DNA from: an uncultured Clostridia bacterium
GTDB lineage: Bacteria; Bacillota; Clostridia; Christensenellales; Borkfalkiaceae
Direction of reading: 5' to 3'
NCBI GenBank assembly: GCA_947587775.1
Contig: CANPYD010000041.1
Location: forward strand, 1 to 8,721
Length of the DNA: 8,721 nucleotides
The number at the start of each line of letters is the position of its first letter. The first letter of the stretch is position 1. The translations under genes and the position numbers were made by a program. A model generated the notes under the pieces. That model saw only the letters and a list, made by a program, of their open reading frames with translations. It did not search any database and had not been told where the DNA came from. Shown here piece after piece: positions 6,641-8,721 of this stretch.

Positions 6641-6705
6641 CGGTTCGAAACAAAACATAACATCAATTATATAACAAACGTTATTTTTCCACAAATACGC
6701 CCTTA
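6641..6705. other. A+T-rich spacer downstream of the dehydrogenase gene
   Basis: This short spacer separates the repeat mosaic from the 3' end of the dehydrogenase gene. It contains only a weak 5-bp hairpin (ataac/gttat, 6671-6684). I found no strong terminator for the - strand transcript here; the neighbouring palindromic repeats may serve that purpose. Confidence 0.5.
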
Positions 6706-7869
6706 TCAAAGGCTTTCCTGCAAGATCTTCACGATCTCCGCGTGGGTGAGGACCTTGTATCCTCCGTCCATGACGCGGGTCGCTTCGGCGATCCCTTCGA
6801 TCATATCGGGCGTGACGCCAAGCTCGGAAATGTTCATCGCGACGCCGAGATCCTTCATCCAGTGTTCGAGGGCGGCAAGCCCTTTGAGGGCGATCTCCTC
6901 GTCGGAGCCCTTCTCCTCAACCTTCCAGACTTCCACAGCGAACCGTCTGAATTTTTTGACGCCGTAGGGAAGGATATGCCGGTAATAAGGGAGCGACACG
7001 GCGGAAAGGGTCATGCCGTGCGTCTCGTCGGTGTATGCGCCGACCGCCTGCCCCAGCATGTGGACTTCCCAGTCCGTCTCCTTGCCCATGTCGAGCAGGG
7101 TATTGAGCGCCCATGTCGCCGCCCACATGAGATTGCTCCTCGCCTCGTAGTCGCAAGGATCTTCGATCGCCTTGTAGGAAGAGACGACGATCGAGCGCAT
7201 GAGCCCTTCGCAAAGGTAATCGGTCACGTTGTCGTCTTCACCCGAGAAGTACTGTTCGCAGATGTGGTTGAACGCGTCATAGATCCCCGCGACCATCTGC
7301 CGTTTGGGAACGGTGTAGGTGAACGTGGGGTCGAGAATGGTAAACTTGGGCATGACGTCGCTCCCGAACACATGCCCGATCTTGCGTTTTTCCTTGTGAT
7401 TCGTGATGACGGAACCCCCGTTCATCTCGCTTCCCGTGCCCACCATCGTGAGGACGCACGCGACGGGAATGACTTTGCAGGTGGGATCCTCAAAATCGAC
7501 GTAATATTTCTGCCAGAAGTCCCCGTCGCAGTATGCGGAGACGGAAACGGCCTTTGCGTAATCGCACACAGACCCGCCGCCGACGGCAAGGAGCAGATCC
7601 ACGGCATGCTCTCTTGCGATCGCCGCACCTTCCAGAACTTTCTCCGTCGTGGGATTGGGCATGACGCCGCCGTCCTCGACGATCTCTTTGCCGCAAGCGT
7701 GAAGCGCGGCCACTACGGCGTCATAGATGCCGTTTTTCTTGATCGAACCGCCCCCGTAGATGAGCTGGACGGTTTTGCCGTAGTTTTTGAGCTCCTCATT
7801 GAGATTTTCAAGGGCACCTTTGCCGAAGTAGACTTTCGTCGGATTGTGATATTCGAAATTTCCTAACAT
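6706..7869 (-). CDS. Iron-containing alcohol dehydrogenase, YqhD/butanol dehydrogenase type
   Basis: This 387-residue protein, the usual length for the group, reduces aldehydes to alcohols (or the reverse) with NAD(P)H in the cytoplasm. Visible signatures are FGKGALENL near the N-terminus, GGGSIKKNG (39-47) and GGGSVCD (97-103) for nucleotide binding, VGTGSEMNGGSVI (143-155), and the metal ligands D198, H202, H270 and H284, with spacing matching YqhD and clostridial BdhA. GGGSIKKNG is close to the NADPH-binding loop of YqhD, so NADPH use is plausible but not certain. The start ATG (7867-7869) has a strong aaggaggt site just upstream and a near-consensus promoter. It is monocistronic in this window and divergent from the gene at 8064. 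The likely role is disposal of reducing power in fermentation, such as butanol or ethanol formation, or aldehyde detoxification. Substrate cannot be set from sequence. Confidence 0.95.
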   Translation of the reverse strand: MLGNFEYHNPTKVYFGKGALENLNEELKNYGKTVQLIYGGGSIKKNGIYDAVVAALHACGKEIVEDGGVMPNPTTEKVLEGAAIAREHAVDLLLAVGGGSVCDYAKAVSVSAYCDGDFWQKYYVDFEDPTCKVIPVACVLTMVGTGSEMNGGSVITNHKEKRKIGHVFGSDVMPKFTILDPTFTYTVPKRQMVAGIYDAFNHICEQYFSGEDDNVTDYLCEGLMRSIVVSSYKAIEDPCDYEARSNLMWAATWALNTLLDMGKETDWEVHMLGQAVGAYTDETHGMTLSAVSLPYYRHILPYGVKKFRRFAVEVWKVEEKGSDEEIALKGLAALEHWMKDLGVAMNISELGVTPDMIEGIAEATRVMDGGYKVLTHAEIVKILQESL

Positions 7870-7873
7870 ACAG

Positions 7874-7881
7874 ACCTCCTT
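7874..7881 (-). promoter_or_regulatory. Ribosome binding site of the dehydrogenase gene
   Basis: On the - strand this reads aaggaggt, close to a full anti-16S match, four bases before the ATG. It supports the chosen start and efficient translation. Confidence 0.9.
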
Positions 7882-7895
7882 AACGGTTTTCTATG

Positions 7896-7924
7896 ATTAT
7901 ACCGTAAAACCATCCTTTCGTCAA
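7896..7924 (-). promoter_or_regulatory. Sigma-A promoter of the dehydrogenase gene
   Basis: On the - strand, TTGACG (7919-7924) is followed after exactly 17 bases by a perfect TATAAT (7896-7901), 26 bases before the start codon. Symmetry surrounds the -10 box: acggt (7883-7887) faces accgt (7901-7905), and ggtttt (7885-7890) faces aaaacc (7906-7911). A repressor could bind there, but no regulator is present to support this. Confidence 0.88.
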
Positions 7925-7993
7925 TAGAAATTTTCCCCGCAAAGCCGCAATATCTCCCAAAAAAAGCATGGGAAAGAATCGTATGCGCAGGGC

Positions 7994-8022
7994 TTGACGA
8001 GCGTCATAAAATATGATACAAT
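7994..8022 (+). promoter_or_regulatory. Sigma-A promoter of the membrane-protein gene at 8064
   Basis: TTGACG (7994-7999) and TACAAT (8017-8022) are separated by 17 bases, so this is a near-consensus housekeeping promoter. Transcription should start near 8029, leaving a leader of about 35 bases. It points away from the dehydrogenase promoter, and the two -35 boxes are about 70 bp apart. Confidence 0.8.
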
Positions 8023-8063
8023 TTTGTCGAAAAAGCGCGGATGCGCACGGAGAAGAGGTGCAA

Positions 8064-8721
8064 ATGGACGATTTGTTGCTCGAACCGCTCGAAGCGTACA
8101 AAAGCAGTTACCGCGAAGCGTTCAGACAGAATGCAGAGGCGTGTTTCGACGAACTCCTGAAAAAATCGGGCGTGTCGGAAGCCGAAAACAAGAAGACTGT
8201 CTCTGCTTACGCCGCAAAGATGAATAAGATCGCGTCGCTCATGGGAAAACTCAAAAAATACAGGATCCTGCGCGGTTTTCTCATCGTTTTCTCCATCGTG
8301 GGCGCCTTGCTCCTCATCGCGGGGATCATCGGCCTTGTGGATGGAACTCTCATCGCAGGGATCGCAATGACGGTTGTCGGCGCAGTGACGCCCGCCGTCT
8401 GCATCCCGCTCATCTTTGCAAAGATCCGTCCCGTACTCAAACGGACGGAAGGCGAGCGCGATAAGACCCAAAAAGAGGCGGACGCTCTTTTGAAAGAGGC
8501 GTGGGCGCAGATGGAGCCGCTCAACGCGCTCTATGACGACGATATCACGCGGAAACTCATCGAAAAGACCGTTCCGCTCCTTCAGATCGACGAAAATTTC
8601 AATATGCGCCGCTATGATTATCTCAGCGGAAAGTACGGTTTTTCGGAACCGCTCGATCCCGAACGCTCTACGGTCGGCATCCTGACGGGGGAGATCCTCG
8701 GAAATCCCTTTGTCGAGGATC
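8064..8721 (+). CDS. Membrane protein of unknown function, 3' partial
   Basis: The frame stays open from ATG 8064 to the window edge, giving 219 visible residues. A gagg site (8055-8058) precedes the ATG by five bases; an in-frame GTG at 8058 is a less likely start. Residues 1-70 are charged and predicted helical (MDDLLLEPLEAY ... KLKKYRILR). Two adjacent hydrophobic segments follow, about 71-92 and 95-119, forming a transmembrane hairpin. Residues about 120-160 are highly charged and may form a coiled coil. A soluble region starts near 160, with RRYDYLSGKYGF and then GILTGEILGNPFVED at the edge. With both ends cytoplasmic, the protein would carry a large inner domain downstream. I do not recognise a characterised family; the wording GEILGNPFVED recalls large uncharacterised proteins of gut Clostridia, from memory only. 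It has its own promoter and is not part of the rhamnoside operon. Confidence 0.8.
   Translation, partial: MDDLLLEPLEAYKSSYREAFRQNAEACFDELLKKSGVSEAENKKTVSAYAAKMNKIASLMGKLKKYRILRGFLIVFSIVGALLLIAGIIGLVDGTLIAGIAMTVVGAVTPAVCIPLIFAKIRPVLKRTEGERDKTQKEADALLKEAWAQMEPLNALYDDDITRKLIEKTVPLLQIDENFNMRRYDYLSGKYGFSEPLDPERSTVGILTGEILGNPFVED

Noticed and set aside
6638..6650. Sequence ccccggttcgaaa resembling a tRNA T-loop
   Set aside because: No acceptor, anticodon or D arms can be placed around it, and the adjoining bases belong to repeat copy C.
6429..6674. Small + strand ORF of 81 codons in the intergenic region
   Set aside because: It is made of the palindromic repeats (GTCATCCTGA unit, copies B and C), has no ribosome binding site and lies behind a strong terminator. 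Its low-information peptide is probably not a real protein.
6671..6690. Possible small terminator ataac-aaac-gttat followed by TTTT
   Set aside because: The stem has five A/T-rich pairs with a single C/G step and points along the + strand, where no gene ends. It is too weak to call.
6742..7866. Long + strand open frame (374 codons) opposite the dehydrogenase gene
   Set aside because: The - strand encodes a full-length dehydrogenase with all metal ligands, promoter and ribosome binding site. The + strand frame has none of these.

Overview
The window looks like a chromosomal segment of an anaerobic, probably gut-associated member of the Bacillota (Clostridia-like). The reasons are strong AGGAGG-type ribosome binding sites, near-consensus TTGACG/TATAAT promoters, an InlB-type surface repeat protein, clostridial-type butanol dehydrogenase, and intergenic repeats of a kind I associate with gut Clostridia. 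The coding DNA is fairly G+C-rich, which produces long antisense shadow ORFs. No marker gene is present, so I do not assign a genus.

Layout. (1) Positions 2-346 hold the C-terminal end of a surface protein: an InlB B-repeat (Flg_new), a Pro/Gly/Asp linker and a membrane-anchor tail. A GCAA-loop hairpin follows. (2) Positions 414-6246 are a three-gene + strand operon: a 984-aa GH106-type alpha-L-rhamnosidase-like protein, a 534-aa GH78-type rhamnosidase-like protein joined to it by an ATGA overlap, and a 422-aa SGNH-hydrolase lipoprotein whose ribosome binding site overlaps the GH78 stop codon. A perfect 12-bp-stem terminator closes the operon. (3) Positions 6297-6660 carry no gene. They are a mosaic of at least two families of small palindromic repeats: MITE-like copies and a GTCATCCTGA-type inverted repeat. 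(4) Positions 6706-7869 on the - strand encode an iron-dependent alcohol dehydrogenase of the YqhD/butanol dehydrogenase type. (5) A 194-bp intergenic region carries two divergent, well-formed sigma-A promoters. One drives the dehydrogenase. The other drives a two-helix membrane protein of unknown function that begins at 8064 and runs off the window.

How the genes could work together. The operon reads as a rhamnoside-degrading module. The exported esterase would remove ester groups outside the cell. The two leaderless glycosidases would cut imported, rhamnose-containing oligosaccharides or glycosides in the cytoplasm. No transporter, regulator or rhamnose-catabolic gene is visible here, so substrate and uptake route are inferred. 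The dehydrogenase is transcribed separately and opposite, and its link to the operon is only speculative (lactaldehyde reduction during deoxysugar fermentation).

I saw no CRISPR array, tRNA, rRNA, transposase, phage gene or clear new defence or mobile system. The points most worth a second look are the Asp-for-Glu change at the GH78 catalytic-acid position, the conserved-looking GH106-GH78-esterase arrangement, the repeat mosaic, and the unassigned membrane protein at the right edge.
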